Source: Bacillota bacterium (GTDB lineage: Bacteria > Bacillota > Clostridia > Christensenellales > CAG-138). From it: a DNA stretch of 5,716 bases. The notes under the pieces are model-generated. The model saw only the letters and a list, made by a program, of their open reading frames with translations. It was not told the DNA's origin and searched no databases. Of the stretch, positions 4,112-5,716 are shown piece by piece. Where the stretch lies: assembly GCA_023416175.1 (NCBI GenBank), contig JAEZIE010000280.1, positions 1-5,716 of the forward strand. Direction: 5' to 3'. The stretch's first letter is position 1; each line of letters starts with the position of its first letter. Position numbers and translations under genes: made by a program.

Positions 4112-5599
4112 ATGGCCGTACTCAGAACGAAGAACCTCGTGAAAGAATACCCCGGGTGCGTGGCGCTCAACGACGTTTCCGTAAGCTTTGACAGCGGCAA
4201 GGTACACGCTCTTTTGGGAAAGAACGGTTCGGGCAAATCCACTTTGGTCAAGTGTTTTGCGGGCGTGGTCGCACCCACCTCCGGGGACATGTTTCTGGAT
4301 GAAAAAAAACTGCATTTTAACAGCCCGTCCGAAGCATATGCAAAGGGGCTTGCCGTTGTGTATCAGGAAATGAGCCTGGTGCCCGGGCTTACCGTAACGG
4401 AAAATATTTTCCTTGGCCGCATGCCCAAGATGAACGGCATCATAGACTGGCGCACCGCCCACCGCATGGCTGCCGACCTATTGAAGCGCATGAAGGTAGA
4501 CATCGACCCGAAGGAGCGCGTATCCCGGCTGAGCATGTGGCAATGCCAGGTGGTGGAAATCACCAAGGCCATGAGCTACAACCCCAAAGTTTTAATGCTG
4601 GACGAACCCACCTCTGCGCTTGCGGCGCATGAGGTCTCCTCCCTGTTTGAAGCCATACGCGAACTTAAAAAGCAGGACGTTATTATCATTTATATTTCGC
4701 ACAAGCTGCATGAAATCCCCAAGATTGCCGATACCGTGACGGTATTACGAGACGGGCTTTTGATCGGCTCCGCCAATATCAGCGAAATCGACGACCGCGG
4801 CATCCTCCATATGATGTTCGGCGACGTTTCCATCAAGCAGCGGCCCGAGGATTTAAAGGTGCAGGACGAAACGGTGCTGGAGGTACGTCACCTCACCCGC
4901 ACGGGCAAGTTCGAGGACATTTCCTTTACGCTCAAAAAAGGAGAGGTGCTGGGTATTGCGGGCATGTTGGGCTCGGGCAGGACGGAACTGCTAAAGAGCA
5001 TATTCGGCGCGGATCCGTATACCTCCGGCGAAATCATTGTAAAAGGTAAAAAAGCCCCACGCAGGTCTTCCCCCATCTCCATGAAAAGGGCAGGGCTTGG
5101 CCTGACGCCCGAAAACCGCAAAGCGGAAGGGTTGGTGCTGATCCATTCCATCAACGACAACCTATGCTACGCGAGCATGGAACGGCAAGCGAACGGTTGG
5201 GTAGAAAACAGGAAAAAGCGCCTCAATGCCGCCGCTACGCAGATACGGGACTTGCAGATCAAGGTGCCGGACGCAAAAAATTCCGCAAACTCGCTTTCGG
5301 GCGGTAACCAGCAAAAGGTCGTCGTGGGCAACTGGCTCAATACCCAGCCCGAGATCATGATGTACGACGAACCCTCGCGCGGGGTTGACGTTTCCGCAAA
5401 GCAGCAGATATTTGAAATCATGTGGGAACAGTCGCGAAAGGGCATTTCCACCATATTCGTTTCCTCGGAGCTTGAGGAGCTACTTGAGGTCTGCCACAGG
5501 ATACTGATTATGCGCGGCGGTCGCATCACCGGGGAAGTCAATCCGGACGAAATCAACATTGAAAGCCTGTATGCCATGAGCATGGAGGTAGCGGAATAA
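4112..5599 (+). CDS. Sugar ABC transporter ATPase with two nucleotide-binding domains (RbsA/MglA/XylG-like)
   Basis: A 495-residue cytoplasmic ATPase that powers carbohydrate import; the length is typical of the family. Domain 1 (about 1-240) has Walker A GKNGSGKST (36-44), a Q-loop at VYQEMSLV (83-90), signature LSMWQ (140-144), Walker B VLMLDEP (160-166) and the switch His197 in ISHK. Domain 2 (about 250-495) has the family's usual altered Walker A GMLGSGRT (284-291), an intact LSGGNQQ signature (395-401), Walker B IMMYDEPSRGVDV (415-427) and Ser in place of the switch His in VSSELEE (450-456). As in other CUT2 ATPases, only one composite site is expected to hydrolyse ATP efficiently. The first signature has Trp in the normally Gly position, which is unusual. 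The last codons overlap the next ORF through TAATG and are partly duplicated downstream. Confidence 0.94.
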   Translation: MAVLRTKNLVKEYPGCVALNDVSVSFDSGKVHALLGKNGSGKSTLVKCFAGVVAPTSGDMFLDEKKLHFNSPSEAYAKGLAVVYQEMSLVPGLTVTENIFLGRMPKMNGIIDWRTAHRMAADLLKRMKVDIDPKERVSRLSMWQCQVVEITKAMSYNPKVLMLDEPTSALAAHEVSSLFEAIRELKKQDVIIIYISHKLHEIPKIADTVTVLRDGLLIGSANISEIDDRGILHMMFGDVSIKQRPEDLKVQDETVLEVRHLTRTGKFEDISFTLKKGEVLGIAGMLGSGRTELLKSIFGADPYTSGEIIVKGKKAPRRSSPISMKRAGLGLTPENRKAEGLVLIHSINDNLCYASMERQANGWVENRKKRLNAAATQIRDLQIKVPDAKNSANSLSGGNQQKVVVGNWLNTQPEIMMYDEPSRGVDVSAKQQIFEIMWEQSRKGISTIFVSSELEELLEVCHRILIMRGGRITGEVNPDEINIESLYAMSMEVAE

Positions 5600-5670
5600 T
5601 GCCGCAAAACAAACCGAGCAAAATCAACATTGAAAGCTTATATGCCATGAGCATGGAGGTAACGGAGTAA
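5599..5670 (+). CDS. 23-codon mini-ORF made by the junction duplication
   Basis: The ATG at 5599-5601 overlaps the ATPase stop codon (TAATG) and has GGAGGT at 5584-5589 with 9 nt spacing, so translation is likely. The peptide begins MPQNKPSK, resembling the permease start MLQNKKAR, then runs into INIESLYAMSMEVTE, a near copy of the last 15 residues of the ATPase. Its TAA at 5668-5670 overlaps the permease ATG at 5670. It probably has no function as a peptide and acts as a translational relay: ribosomes ending the ATPase restart here and then again at the permease. It could instead be a simple by-product of the duplication. No family is recognisable. Confidence 0.45.
   Translation: MPQNKPSKINIESLYAMSMEVTE
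5655..5660 (+). promoter_or_regulatory. Ribosome binding site of the permease gene
   Basis: GGAGGT ends 9 nt before the ATG at 5670 and lies inside the coding bases of the mini-ORF. It is the second copy of the site at 5584-5589 and fixes the permease start in the frame that stays open to the window end. Confidence 0.7.
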
Positions 5671-5716
5671 TGCTGCAAAACAAAAAAGCAAGGAACTTTC
5701 TTCTGGATCACATCAT
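5670..5716 (+). CDS. Sugar ABC transporter permease, N-terminal fragment (cut by the window end)
   Basis: Only 15 complete codons are visible: MLQNKKARNFLLDHI. The ATG overlaps the TAA of the mini-ORF and has a strong GGAGGT site 9 nt upstream. A short positively charged N-terminus running into hydrophobic residues suits the start of a multi-spanning CUT2 permease (RbsC-like), and gene order after a double ATPase predicts the same. The fragment is too short to prove the family. Confidence 0.6.
   Translation, partial: MLQNKKARNFLLDHI

Larger units (their letters stand above)
5551..5684 (+). repeat. Imperfect tandem duplication spanning the ATPase end and permease start
   Basis: Copy 1 (5551-5613) and copy 2 (5622-5684) match at 58 of 63 positions at an offset of 71 bp; all five differences are transitions. 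Each copy holds 15 sense codons of the ATPase C-terminus, a GGAGGT ribosome site (5584-5589 and 5655-5660), a TAATG stop-start overlap and the first bases of a downstream gene. Within the ATPase-like codons, the changes give two synonymous codons (Leu, Glu) and one Ala-to-Thr. Confidence 0.9.

Noticed and set aside
1..5716. CRISPR array, tRNA or rRNA gene, insertion sequence, toxin-antitoxin or phage-defence system
   Set aside because: No regularly spaced repeats, cloverleaf, transposase or defence-family motifs were seen. The only tandem repeats are the junction duplication and the linker octads.

Overview
The window looks like a piece of a Bacillota (Firmicutes) chromosome, most likely from a moderately GC-rich Clostridia-type anaerobe. 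The reasons are purine-rich Shine-Dalgarno sites (an AGGAGG core before the binding-protein gene), AT-rich intergenic DNA with sigma-A-like promoters, and a solute-binding protein anchored as a lipoprotein through an Ala/Pro/Glu-rich tether, as expected without an outer membrane. The genus cannot be fixed from the sequence alone.

Layout, left to right. (1) 56-1003, plus: a serine alpha/beta hydrolase of the EstD/S9-like esterase type, clearly lower in GC than its neighbours. (2) 1004-1115: a convergent gap with a strong hairpin (likely terminator) and a second pair of mutually exclusive hairpins. (3) 1116-2336, minus: a ROK-family repressor (NagC/XylR/Mlc type) with an N-terminal winged helix and a C-terminal sugar-sensing ROK domain. 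(4) 2337-2859: a 523-bp divergent control region with a good promoter for the repressor, one or two candidate promoters for the transporter, a perfect 10+10-bp inverted repeat just after a TATAAT box, and a pair of inverted TTTTGATTAAT sites near its two ends. (5) 2860-3921, plus: a sugar-binding lipoprotein of the RbsB-like periplasmic-binding fold. (6) A strong intrinsic terminator/attenuator at 3935-3973. (7) 4112-5599, plus: an RbsA/MglA/XylG-type double ATPase. (8) 5670 to the window end: the first 15 complete codons of what is probably the membrane permease.

The genes fit one story. A carbohydrate ABC importer of the CUT2 class (binding protein, fused double ATPase, permease) is expressed divergently from a ROK repressor, which probably senses the imported sugar or a derivative and controls both promoters. 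The terminator after the binding-protein gene should give many copies of the binding protein per ATPase. The substrate cannot be named: ribose, xylose, galactose, allose, inositol or an amino sugar are all possible. The hydrolase is convergent with the repressor and shows no clear link to the transporter.

The most unusual feature is a 71-bp-offset tandem duplication at the ATPase/permease junction (5551-5684). It copies the ATPase C-terminal codons, the internal GGAGGT ribosome site and the overlapping TAATG stop-start. The result is a 23-codon mini-ORF that starts on the ATPase stop codon and ends on the permease start codon. No wholly new biological system is evident; the rest is a recognisable sugar-uptake locus with some interesting regulatory architecture.
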